This document shows positions 1-5,853 of a stretch of DNA of 6,877 bases, in pieces. Position 1 is the stretch's first letter. Each line of letters opens with the position of its first letter. Made by a program: the position numbers and the translations under genes. The stretch covers positions 1 to 6,877 of the forward strand of contig CAZNYF010000152.1 of the NCBI GenBank assembly GCA_964577195.1. Direction: 5' to 3'. Below the pieces are notes generated by a model that saw nothing but the letters and a program-made list of their open reading frames with translations, did no database searches and had not been told where the DNA came from. This stretch comes from HyVt-560 sp964577195 (lineage in GTDB: Bacteria; Pseudomonadota; Gammaproteobacteria; UWMA-0217).

Positions 1-27
1 CTTAGGTAGTCGTAACCTTTTCAGGTA

Positions 28-45
28 TCATTTCGTTTGAAATGA
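28..45 (+). other. Small inverted repeat over the start codon of the phosphatidyltransferase gene
   Basis: TCATTTC (28-34), loop GTTT, GAAATGA (39-45) is a perfect 7-bp inverted repeat whose right arm contains the ATG at 42-44. In RNA this would be a hairpin with the initiation codon in its stem and could lower initiation. The stem is AT-rich and short, so chance is a real alternative. No strong Shine-Dalgarno is seen before this ATG; the nearest is AGG at 23-25, about 16 bases upstream. Confidence 0.3.
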
Positions 46-599
46 TTCAATTACGCCACATTCCTAACGTCATCACCATCTTCAGGTTGTTCCTGATTCC
101 GCCGGTGGCGTATGTCATCCTGAAAGAACAGTATGTTGCAGCCTTCTGGCTGTTTGCAATTGCCGGTTTTAGCGATGCTCTGGATGGGTTTCTGGCTCGA
201 GCTTTCAAATGGCAGAGCGAGTTAGGTGCAACGCTCGATCCCATTGCCGATAAGACCCTGATGATTGTTTCGTTCTACTGTCTTTACTGGCAAGGGGTGA
301 TTCCCTGGTGGTTGTTCGTGGTGGTGCTGATACGCGATCTAATCATCGTGGTTGGTGCATCGGCCTATCAGTTTGTGACCCGATCATTGAAAATGGAGCC
401 AATATTGCTCGGAAAATTCAATACCGGCGTGCAGATTTTGATGATCATGGCGTTGCTGGCGCATCTTTCCTATCAGATTATTCCTGTAAAATGGGTCGAC
501 AGCCTGGCTGTGATATTGCTGATTTCCACACTGGTCAGCGGGATTGCATACGTCGTAATCTGGTTGAACAAAACCCGCGCGGCTTCTTCTTCATCATGA
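42..599 (+). CDS. CDP-alcohol phosphatidyltransferase family protein (PgsA-like)
   Basis: This is an inner-membrane enzyme of the family that condenses a CDP-activated lipid (normally CDP-diacylglycerol) with an alcohol such as glycerol-3-phosphate, releasing CMP. The full family signature D-x2-D-G-x2-A-R-x8-G-x3-D-x3-D is present: D45, D48-G49, A52-R53, G62, D66, D70. These acidic residues bind the metal and the CDP group. The N-terminus (residues 8-20, PN-x-ITIFR-x-x-x-IP) and the P-x-ADK after the last aspartates resemble PgsA. The protein has 185 residues, close to the usual PgsA size, with about five or six hydrophobic segments and a serine-rich tail. The ATG at 42 puts this N-terminal motif at the expected place, although the ribosome site is weak. 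The alcohol substrate cannot be read from sequence: phosphatidylglycerophosphate synthase is likely, but a paralog or a cardiolipin-type enzyme is possible. It lies upstream of perM and hda on the same strand. Confidence 0.9.
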   Translation: MIQLRHIPNVITIFRLFLIPPVAYVILKEQYVAAFWLFAIAGFSDALDGFLARAFKWQSELGATLDPIADKTLMIVSFYCLYWQGVIPWWLFVVVLIRDLIIVVGASAYQFVTRSLKMEPILLGKFNTGVQILMIMALLAHLSYQIIPVKWVDSLAVILLISTLVSGIAYVVIWLNKTRAASSSS

Positions 600-610
600 T
601 GGCAAAAGCA

Positions 611-627
611 TGATTTTGAAAAAATCA
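611..627 (+). repeat. Short AT-rich hairpin after the phosphatidyltransferase gene
   Basis: TGATTTT (611-617), loop GAA, AAAATCA (621-627) is a perfect 7-bp inverted repeat 12 bases after the TGA stop. It has almost no GC and no following T-run, so it is not a convincing terminator by itself. It may protect the 3' end of the transcript or be chance. Confidence 0.25.
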
Positions 628-670
628 GTTGGATCACGAAAGTCTGTGCAATCCTTTGACGCGCAGGATG

Positions 671-718
671 CAATTGAGCGGTGGCCTGACATGTCTTATT
701 CGCGCTCAACTTGTTTTT
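671..718 (+). terminator. Weak candidate terminator between the phosphatidyltransferase and perM
   Basis: CAATTGAGCG (671-680) pairs with CGCTCAA (703-709), then, after one bulged C, with TTG (711-713). T residues follow at 714-718. A stem plus T-run is the form of an intrinsic terminator, but the loop is 22 bases and the stem has few GC pairs, so termination would be partial at best. No other gene was found in the 138-base gap 600-737, and no good sigma-70 promoter could be picked out there. Confidence 0.25.
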
Positions 719-737
719 CCAGGATGTTGGTGAACAT

Positions 738-1817
738 ATGACAATGACTGATTCACAGAAATGGCTTTTTCTGGCCGGGTTCTTTGGTTTTGGATGGCTA
801 CTGTACTTACTGTCACCGGTACTCACGCCTTTCCTGTTGGGTGCGTTGTTTGCCTATTTGGGTGATCCAGCGGTCGATAAATTACAGCGATGGAAATTAT
901 CGCGAACCGGTGCTGTGGTCGTTGTGTTTCTCGCCATGACTTTGGTGGTGGGGCTGTTACTGTTGTTGCTGGTTCCGATTGTCCAGCAGCAATTAATTCT
1001 GCTTTTACAGGCTTTACCCGGTTACTTTGACTGGGCGTCAGCCAATGTATTACCGTGGCTGGGGGAGAAAACCGGGCTATCTCCAGAACAGTTTGATTTA
1101 TCATCGCTGACCGCAATGGTGCAGCAAAACTGGAGTACAGCGGGCGGCGTTGCCGCGACTGTTATGGGGTACCTGAGTCAGTCAGGTGCGAAGCTTCTGA
1201 CCTGGATTGCAAATCTTGTTTTGATTCCTGTCGTGACTTTTTACCTGCTACGTGATTGGGATGTTTTAGTTGATCGCGTTGGTCATTTACTACCGCGAAA
1301 ACTGGAACCGGCAATTACGCATGTAGTGAAGGATGCTGATTCCATGTTGGGCGCATTTTTACGTGGTCAGATACTGGTGATGATTAGCCTGGGAACGATA
1401 TACAGCGTGGGGCTGTGGTTGGTAGGTGTGAAGTTTGCTCTGTTGATTGGGATGTTGGCTGGCGTGGTGAGCTTTGTGCCGTATCTTGGCTTTATCGTTG
1501 GCATTGTCGTTGCCGGGGTTGCGGTACTGTTTCAGACCCATGATGCATTGCAATTAATTCCAGTGGTTGGCGTCTTTGCCGTTGGGCAAGCGCTGGAAGG
1601 CATGTTGCTCACACCACTGCTGGTCGGTGACCGGATTGGATTACATCCGGTGCTAGTGATTTTTGCGGTGCTGGCTGGCGGACAACTGTTTGGGTTTGGC
1701 GGAATGTTGCTGGCCCTACCTGTGGCAGCAATTTTGGCGGTGGTAGTGCGCGATTTACACCGTCGGTATTTGGAAAGTGAAATGTATCAAGAAGTTTCTC
1801 CAAGCGAAAAACCATAG
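738..1817 (+). CDS. AI-2E family transporter / PerM-like membrane protein
   Basis: This is a polytopic inner-membrane protein of the AI-2E transporter family (PerM, YhhT and TqsA in E. coli). Members have been linked to autoinducer-2 or ion export, but for most the substrate is unknown. Visible features are an N-terminal hydrophobic pair (about residues 9-40), a third helix (about 52-75), an extracytoplasmic stretch rich in Q, W and L (about 77-140), and a C-terminal set of helices. The C-terminal block contains the family-typical LIGMLAGVVSFVPYLGF followed by the glycine-rich run GQALEGMLLTPLLVGDRIGLHP. Length (359 residues) fits the family. I chose ATG 738 because GGTGA (729-733) sits 4 bases upstream; an in-frame TTG at 711 would add nine residues that do not look like the family, and ATG 744 is also possible. 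The gene stops with TAG, 6 bases before hda and in the same reading frame. Family assignment is firm; the transported substrate is not known. Confidence 0.88.
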   Translation: MTMTDSQKWLFLAGFFGFGWLLYLLSPVLTPFLLGALFAYLGDPAVDKLQRWKLSRTGAVVVVFLAMTLVVGLLLLLLVPIVQQQLILLLQALPGYFDWASANVLPWLGEKTGLSPEQFDLSSLTAMVQQNWSTAGGVAATVMGYLSQSGAKLLTWIANLVLIPVVTFYLLRDWDVLVDRVGHLLPRKLEPAITHVVKDADSMLGAFLRGQILVMISLGTIYSVGLWLVGVKFALLIGMLAGVVSFVPYLGFIVGIVVAGVAVLFQTHDALQLIPVVGVFAVGQALEGMLLTPLLVGDRIGLHPVLVIFAVLAGGQLFGFGGMLLALPVAAILAVVVRDLHRRYLESEMYQEVSPSEKP

Positions 1818-1823
1818 TACATT

Positions 1824-2519
1824 TTGAAACAACTTCCGTTACCGATACAGCTTGATCAACGTTCAACCTTTGATAATTACATTGCGGGTGGCAACGCTGC
1901 TGCTATTGAGGCATTACAGCAACTCTTGAGTCCTCAGGGTGAGCCGCAAGTTTATCTGTGGAGCCCTCACGCCAACGGCAAAAGCCATTTGTTGCAAAGT
2001 CTCTGTATGCAGGCTGCCGAGCAGGGTGTGAAAATGGTGTACTTGCCACTCTCAATCCTGGTAGATGCTGGTGCTGATATCTTCCATAATCTTGAAGATA
2101 TTGCGATTGTCTGCCTCGATGACGTTGATGCGGTGAGTCAAAATCCAGTCTGGGCTGAGCGACTGTTTCATTTGATCAATCGTTTAAGAAATTCTGGCTC
2201 ACGTCTGGCGATGACCGCAGCCCAACCTCCCGATGCGATGACTACGCCGCTAAAGGATTTACAATCAAGGTTTGCTTGGGGGCCGGTCTACCAGCTGAAA
2301 GCATTGGCGGATGATGATCTGGAACAGTTTTTAATTAAACGTGGTGCCGGGCAAGGGCTGACAATTCCTGTTGAGGTGGTTTCCTATCTGGTCAGACACA
2401 CGCAGCGCGATTTGGCTACGATGTTAAAACTTGTGGATAAGATTGACCGCGAAGCTCTGGCGCAACAGCGTCGAGTAACGGTGCCGTTTGTCCGCTCGGT
2501 TATCCCGTCAGACGGCTAA
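1824..2519 (+). CDS. hda: DnaA regulatory inactivator Hda
   Basis: Hda is an AAA+ protein that binds the DNA-loaded sliding clamp and stimulates ATP hydrolysis by DnaA, preventing re-initiation of replication. The N-terminal clamp-binding motif is clear: QLPLPI at residues 3-8. The AAA+ core follows with a Walker A-type loop SPHANGKS (47-54; the usual first glycine is serine), a Walker B strand ending in LDD (98-100), a box VII-like LQSRFAWG with the likely arginine finger R149, and a sensor 2-like arginine around R195. There is no DnaA-type DNA-binding domain; at 231 residues it has normal Hda length. The only start that keeps the clamp motif is TTG 1824, just after the perM TAG. There is no purine-rich ribosome site, which suggests translation coupled to perM and low output. 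E. coli hda also uses a rare start (CTG), so poor initiation may be a conserved feature. Confidence 0.92.
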   Translation: MKQLPLPIQLDQRSTFDNYIAGGNAAAIEALQQLLSPQGEPQVYLWSPHANGKSHLLQSLCMQAAEQGVKMVYLPLSILVDAGADIFHNLEDIAIVCLDDVDAVSQNPVWAERLFHLINRLRNSGSRLAMTAAQPPDAMTTPLKDLQSRFAWGPVYQLKALADDDLEQFLIKRGAGQGLTIPVEVVSYLVRHTQRDLATMLKLVDKIDREALAQQRRVTVPFVRSVIPSDG

Positions 2520-2562
2520 GACCGCCGAACCGGGGTACTTCATCACTACGGCTCAAATTAAA

Positions 2563-2596
2563 CTAGTATTCCAACAATATTATATTGATGAGTGAG
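2563..2596 (+). repeat. Left terminal inverted repeat of the MITE-like element
   Basis: This 34-bp arm differs from the reverse complement of 2798-2831 at four positions. The arms share CTAGTA, TCCAACAA, ATTAT, TTGATG and GTGAG in order. On the minus strand it contains a perfect TATAAT (2579-2584) pointing outward toward the 3' end of hda. Confidence 0.8.
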
Positions 2597-2692
2597 CGCA
2601 AACCAACGTGTTCAGAACAAGGCATTGCTGCAAAGCCATGGTTGTTCCATGTCGAGCAGCAATAACGCAGTGCTGGACGCGTTGGTTTGCGC
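2596..2692 (+). repeat. Internal long stem-loop 1 of the element
   Basis: GCGCAAACCAACG (2596-2608) is perfectly complementary to CGTTGGTTTGCGC (2680-2692). After an imperfect middle part with one gap, pairing resumes perfectly with ATTGCTGC (2624-2631) against GCAGCAAT (2656-2663). This gives a stem of about 36 bp. The 24-base loop holds a further small repeat, CATGG-TTGTT-CCATG (2637-2651). It abuts the left terminal repeat. Confidence 0.75.
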
Positions 2693-2707
2693 CCTTCGGG
2701 TGAGCCT

Positions 2708-2790
2708 TCAAGCGGTCATCTGCGGCTTAATTTTCAATCGCCAGAGCACCACTATGACTCATAAAAATAAAACCACATCTAACCGCTTGA
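2708..2790 (+). repeat. Internal stem-loop 2 of the element
   Basis: TCAAGCGGT (2708-2716) pairs perfectly with ACCGCTTGA (2782-2790). Weaker, interrupted pairing continues inward to about 2736/2762, leaving a loop of about 25 bases. Together with stem-loop 1 and the terminal repeats this would give a two-armed cloverleaf. Confidence 0.6.
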
Positions 2791-2815
2791 TGACTCACTC
2801 ACCCATCAAAATAAT
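2787..2815 (+). promoter_or_regulatory. Candidate sigma-70 promoter in the right end of the element
   Basis: TTGATG (2787-2792, 4 of 6 matches to the -35 consensus), a 17-base spacer and AATAAT (2810-2815, 5 of 6 to the -10 consensus) form a reasonable promoter reading toward the oligosaccharyltransferase gene. Transcription would start near 2822, only some 11 bases before ATG 2833, which would favour the in-frame ATG at 2860 for that transcript. Judged by eye only. Confidence 0.35.
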
Positions 2816-2831
2816 GTTGTTGGAGTACTAG
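2798..2831 (-). repeat. Right terminal inverted repeat of the MITE-like element
   Basis: This is the reverse-complement partner of 2563-2596 with 30 of 34 positions identical. It ends in CTAG (2828-2831), one base before the ATG at 2833. It contains GGAG at 2822-2825, which can act as a Shine-Dalgarno for the downstream gene. Confidence 0.8.
2822..2825 (+). promoter_or_regulatory. Ribosome binding site GGAG inside the element's terminal repeat
   Basis: GGAG lies 7 bases before ATG 2833, an ideal spacing, and is the reason to accept this start. The bases belong to the mobile element's inverted repeat, so the insertion itself may have supplied this start. An alternative native start is ATG 2860, preceded by TGGA at 2851-2854. 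Confidence 0.5.
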
Positions 2832-2832
2832 A

Positions 2833-4791
2833 ATGAGCCTCTTTTCAGTATGGACGCAAATGAACAGCGATAACATAATTTCTCCAGATAACCACAATAC
2901 CGGGATCTGGACAGATAATGGCAGGCGACTGATTAAGATTCTCTCGTTTATCCTGATTCTGACCGTGGGTTTGTTACTGCGCCTTGATTCGCTGATGGAT
3001 TGGTTTGAGCAGCCTGATCTGGCGCTCTACTTTGGCGAACCAATTCTAACCACGTTTGATGGCTACTATTACCTGACGCTGGCGCGAGACCTGATGGAAG
3101 GCACCTACGCCACAGTGGATCAGATGCGTGCCGTACCAGACCCTCCGCTCCGGCCGATGCCGCCTCCGCTGATGTCGATCCTTGCTGCCGGGATTGCAAC
3201 GCTGACGCCACTTAGTTTGAATTGGGTGGGAGTTTTGTTGCCGGCGTTTCTTGGAGTACTGCTTGCGTTCCCCATGTACGGCATGGGTAAGCACTTTGGT
3301 GGTGTATTCATGGGGTTATCTACCGCACTGATTTCTTTGGTTTCTCCCTACTATGTTTTACGCAGTGGTCTTGGTTGGTTTGATACCGATAGTTTGTTGG
3401 TTACTTTGGTGGTTTCTGCCAGCTGGTTTTTCCTCAAGTTTGGCGTGATTACCCAGTTGCGACGCTATGCTCATCTTGCCGCCGGGTTGGTGACCTCTTT
3501 AATCACCATCTGGTGGTGGGATCAGACACCGCAAATGGCAGTGATTCTAACCATAACGCCGTTGGTGATTGCGTTAATATTTCATTATCGTCCGGTGGGC
3601 TCGGAGATGCGTTGGTTGGGCATGCTCGGGTTTGTTTATTTACTGATAGTTTTATTGTGGCAGGGATGGCGTTTCCCTCTCGAAATGGTAAACAGCGTTT
3701 TCGCGCAATTTAGCTACATCTCGAAGGAAACAACCAGCTTATTTCCGAATATTGGCATTACTATTTCAGAGCAGAGCAAGATGCCTCTGGCAGAGATTAT
3801 TGATGCATCGATAGGCAGTCCGCTAATTTTATTGTTGGCTGTGATCGGGTTGCTCTGGTTAGTGGTTAAAAACCCGAAAGATGCGCTGTTTCTAGCCGTG
3901 CCGGTAGGTTTGGCTGCAATGGCTATTCTCTTTGCAGGGCGGTTTTTAATCTATGTCGCGCCAGCGGTTGCTCTGGGTATTGGGTTTCTCGCTTCCCGAA
4001 TCTGGCGAATGGGAACAGCGGGCAAGCCGCTGATGGTTTTTGTTGCGCCGATACTGGTGCTCGCGTCTGCGCTTCCCGGTTATCAGCTGATGTTAGAAGT
4101 GCCGCGTTTTCCGCACAAGACGCCGGCGATTATCGAAGGCATGGATTATCTCAGCCGGCATAGTGAGGAGGATGCAGTCGTTTGGGGATGGTGGGATCAT
4201 GGATATCCACTTAACTATTGGGCGCGTCGTTCAACCATCAATGATGGCCAGGTTCACGGCGGTGAACGCTCTGTATACAATGGCTTGCCGCTGGTGACAG
4301 GTAGTGAAAGACTATCCAGTAATTTCATGCAGTTTTACGTGACCCACGGGGTTAAAGGTGCAAAAGCATTTTATAACGCTGTGGGTAGTGCCGAGTCTGG
4401 CTACGAGTTACTACTCAAGGCGCTATTTCTCGGACCAGAAAAAGCGGCAGAAATGCTGGAAAATACACCTTTGGCAGCAGATAAAGAGCACTGGTTAAAA
4501 TTCTTGTTTCCCCCGGCAGGTCGCCCGGTATATTTGTTTTTAGATTGGCGGCTGACGCAAATCAGTTATTGGTGGTATTGGCTGGGTTCCTGGGACAATA
4601 TGCTACAACAAGGTGTACACCCTTATCATCGTACTGTTTTGGGTGTGACGGAGGTAGATGGCAAGCTGGTTTCCAGAGGTTTTGAGCTGGATATCGAACA
4701 GGGTGTTATTCAACTGGGTAATGAAAGCTTGATGGTGGGTGCGTTTCGGTCGGCGGGTGGTTCTTTTGAGCGCCGTGATTATCAGGTGTAG
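2833..4791 (+). CDS. STT3/PglB-type oligosaccharyltransferase, ends early at an in-frame TAG
   Basis: This is a membrane oligosaccharyltransferase of the STT3 family (GT-C fold), which moves a glycan from a polyprenyl-linked donor to protein, normally to asparagine in a sequon, on the periplasmic side. Key sites seen: D76 in TTFDGYYYL (first acidic motif), D184-T-D186 in GLGWFDTDS (DxD-like), T310-I-S-E313 (TIxE motif of the catalytic external loop), R370 in AGRFLIYVAP, and W453-W-D-H-G457, a variant of the WWDYG signature. The segment DWRLTQISYW (571-580) sits where bacterial enzymes have the MI motif, with L574 in place of Met and I577 kept. Roughly a dozen hydrophobic segments precede the WWDHG region. 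The TAG at 4789 ends the protein at 652 residues, but the same frame continues with a typical C-terminal strand region to 4989, giving about 718 codons, close to PglB length. The start is ATG 2833 (GGAG 7 bases upstream) or ATG 2860. Function is confident; whether the truncated form is active is not. Confidence 0.85.
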   Translation: MSLFSVWTQMNSDNIISPDNHNTGIWTDNGRRLIKILSFILILTVGLLLRLDSLMDWFEQPDLALYFGEPILTTFDGYYYLTLARDLMEGTYATVDQMRAVPDPPLRPMPPPLMSILAAGIATLTPLSLNWVGVLLPAFLGVLLAFPMYGMGKHFGGVFMGLSTALISLVSPYYVLRSGLGWFDTDSLLVTLVVSASWFFLKFGVITQLRRYAHLAAGLVTSLITIWWWDQTPQMAVILTITPLVIALIFHYRPVGSEMRWLGMLGFVYLLIVLLWQGWRFPLEMVNSVFAQFSYISKETTSLFPNIGITISEQSKMPLAEIIDASIGSPLILLLAVIGLLWLVVKNPKDALFLAVPVGLAAMAILFAGRFLIYVAPAVALGIGFLASRIWRMGTAGKPLMVFVAPILVLASALPGYQLMLEVPRFPHKTPAIIEGMDYLSRHSEEDAVVWGWWDHGYPLNYWARRSTINDGQVHGGERSVYNGLPLVTGSERLSSNFMQFYVTHGVKGAKAFYNAVGSAESGYELLLKALFLGPEKAAEMLENTPLAADKEHWLKFLFPPAGRPVYLFLDWRLTQISYWWYWLGSWDNMLQQGVHPYHRTVLGVTEVDGKLVSRGFELDIEQGVIQLGNESLMVGAFRSAGGSFERRDYQV

Positions 4792-4989
4792 AACGGTGTG
4801 AATGTAGATTACTCAGCCAAAAAAGGCATGCTGGTAATTAGTGATGGTTACTTTTCTGGTTCGGTATTTAATCAACTCTTTACTTATGGAGAAAGCAAAT
4901 CCTCAAGTCTTGAAATGGTTCTGGATAGATCTCCGGCATACCAGATTATTAGAGTGCATGGCGATCATTATCCGGCAGATTCAAAATGA
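4792..4989 (+). pseudogene. In-frame C-terminal remainder of the STT3 protein beyond the TAG codon
   Basis: Directly after the TAG at 4789-4791 the same frame is open for 65 codons and stops at TGA 4987-4989. The encoded segment includes KKGMLVISDGYFSGSVFNQL, then a stretch ending in YQIIRVHG. This pattern (short strand, S-x-F-N-Q-L-F, an E-x-V strand, then a Y-x-I-x-R-V strand) is what I expect at the C-terminus of PglB/STT3-like proteins. The TGA overlaps the start of the next gene (ATGA), as expected for the original end of the gene. A GTG at 4798 could in theory start a 63-residue protein, but no good ribosome site precedes it. I read this as the tail of a gene broken by a nonsense codon, or joined to it by readthrough. 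Confidence 0.75.
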
Positions 4990-5846
4990 CAAATCCTGAA
5001 GTTTCCGTGATCATCCCGGCGTACAACGAAGACGCTGTGATAGCGACCACTGTAAAGCGAATTATAGAACGCTATCCAGAGTACGAAGTTTTGGTGGTCG
5101 ATGATGGCAGCAGTGATAACACCGCAGCAGAGGCAGAGCAAGCGGGTGCGCGGGTACATCGTCACCCGTATAATATAGGCAATGGCGCGGCAGTTAAAAA
5201 CGGTATTCGCTACGCCCGCGGAAAATATGTGCTGATGATGGATGGTGATGGCCAGCATAATCCTGACGATATCGCCCGGTTTGTGATCGCAGCAAAAAAG
5301 TATGATCTGGTGGTGGGCGCGCGACAGTCCGGTAGTCAGGCATCACTCGGCAGAAGTCTGGCAAACCGCGTTTATAATCGACTGGCACGCTACGTTACCC
5401 GCTTTCCGATTGAAGATCTGACCTCTGGAATGCGTATCTTTAAGCGCGATACAGTGCTGCATTTTTTGTATTTGTTTCCAAATAGTTTTTCATACCCAAC
5501 CACCAGCACTTTGGCTTATCTACGCAGTGGCTTAACGCTAAAGTATTTGCCGATTGATGCCGCTCCCAGGGTTGGTAAGAGCAAGATCAAAGTTATGCAG
5601 GATGGCGTGCGTTTTTTACTCTTGATTCTGAAAATCACCACACTGTATTCTCCATTGCGCGTGTTTCTGCCAGTGAGTGGCGCTTTTCTTTTTACCGGGT
5701 TTGGATACTATCTGTATACCTACATTGCCTTTGGGCGTTTCACCAATATGTCGGCGTTGATGCTATCCACTGCGGTGATGGTTTTTTTACTGGGCTTGGT
5801 GTCCGAGCAAATTACACAGACACGCTACGATCGGGTGGAATTCTGA
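4986..5846 (+). CDS. Family 2 glycosyltransferase, polyprenyl-phosphate sugar synthase type (DPM1/DPG-like)
   Basis: This is a GT-A fold enzyme that transfers a sugar from a nucleotide-sugar, most likely to a polyprenyl-phosphate carrier at the cytoplasmic face. The start is classic for the family: VSVIIPAYNE (6-15), VVDDGSSDNT (37-46, D39/D40 for the nucleotide) and MMDGDGQH (84-91), whose D86-x-D88 binds the metal and the diphosphate. After the catalytic domain are two C-terminal membrane helices, about 225-247 and 254-275, ending in LVSEQI, the usual anchor of this subgroup. Length (286 residues) is slightly short for the two-helix form. The ATG at 4986 overlaps the TGA that ends the STT3 reading frame, and no strong ribosome site is visible, so translation probably depends on ribosomes arriving from upstream. 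Neighbours suggest it feeds the same glycan pathway. The sugar (mannose, glucose or other) cannot be told. Confidence 0.88.
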   Translation: MTNPEVSVIIPAYNEDAVIATTVKRIIERYPEYEVLVVDDGSSDNTAAEAEQAGARVHRHPYNIGNGAAVKNGIRYARGKYVLMMDGDGQHNPDDIARFVIAAKKYDLVVGARQSGSQASLGRSLANRVYNRLARYVTRFPIEDLTSGMRIFKRDTVLHFLYLFPNSFSYPTTSTLAYLRSGLTLKYLPIDAAPRVGKSKIKVMQDGVRFLLLILKITTLYSPLRVFLPVSGAFLFTGFGYYLYTYIAFGRFTNMSALMLSTAVMVFLLGLVSEQITQTRYDRVEF

Positions 5847-5853
5847 TCCTGTT

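Larger units (their letters stand above)
2563..2831. mobile_element. MITE-like non-autonomous element with CTAG ends and two internal stem-loops
   Basis: A 269-base unit fills the intergenic space. Its ends are inverted repeats of 34 bp (2563-2596 and 2798-2831) with 30 matches and no gaps, starting at the outer edge with CTAGTA-y-TCCAACAA. Inside are two further long inverted repeats (2596-2692 and 2708-2790). No transposase is encoded. The outer CTAG at both ends fits either a 4-bp CTAG duplication or a TA duplication at a CTAG target, the latter known for IS630 of the IS630/Tc1/mariner group. That family link is inference only. Removing the insert would leave AATTAAACTAGAATGAGC directly before the downstream gene. 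A long conserved RNA or regulatory structure is the alternative, but the long, slightly diverged terminal repeats favour a mobile element. Confidence 0.72.

Noticed and set aside
308..613. 101-residue open frame overlapping the phosphatidyltransferase
   Set aside because: Shifted frame of a gene with clear catalytic motifs; no recognisable domain.
711..737. TTG 711 as the start of the PerM-like protein
   Set aside because: The added nine residues are not hydrophobic or family-like, and ATG 738 has GGTGA at good spacing; 711 also falls in the candidate hairpin/T-run.
2592..2831. 79-residue open frame from GTG on the + strand
   Set aside because: It lies wholly inside the inverted-repeat element; its sequence is dictated by the stems, with no family likeness and no ribosome site.
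2563..2831. CRISPR array or riboswitch
   Set aside because: The repeats are inverted and nested, not direct and evenly spaced, and no known riboswitch core was recognised.
2948..3311. Several minus-strand open frames within the STT3 gene
   Set aside because: Low-complexity translations opposite a well-supported coding frame; shadows.
4789..4791. Pyrrolysine at the TAG
   Set aside because: No pyl genes are in the window, no family reason places pyrrolysine in the C-terminal domain of an oligosaccharyltransferase, and perM appears to use TAG as an ordinary stop. Kept only as a remote option.
4798..4989. Independent 63-residue gene starting at GTG
   Set aside because: It is in the STT3 frame right after the TAG and looks like the C-terminus of that protein; no ribosome site supports a separate start.
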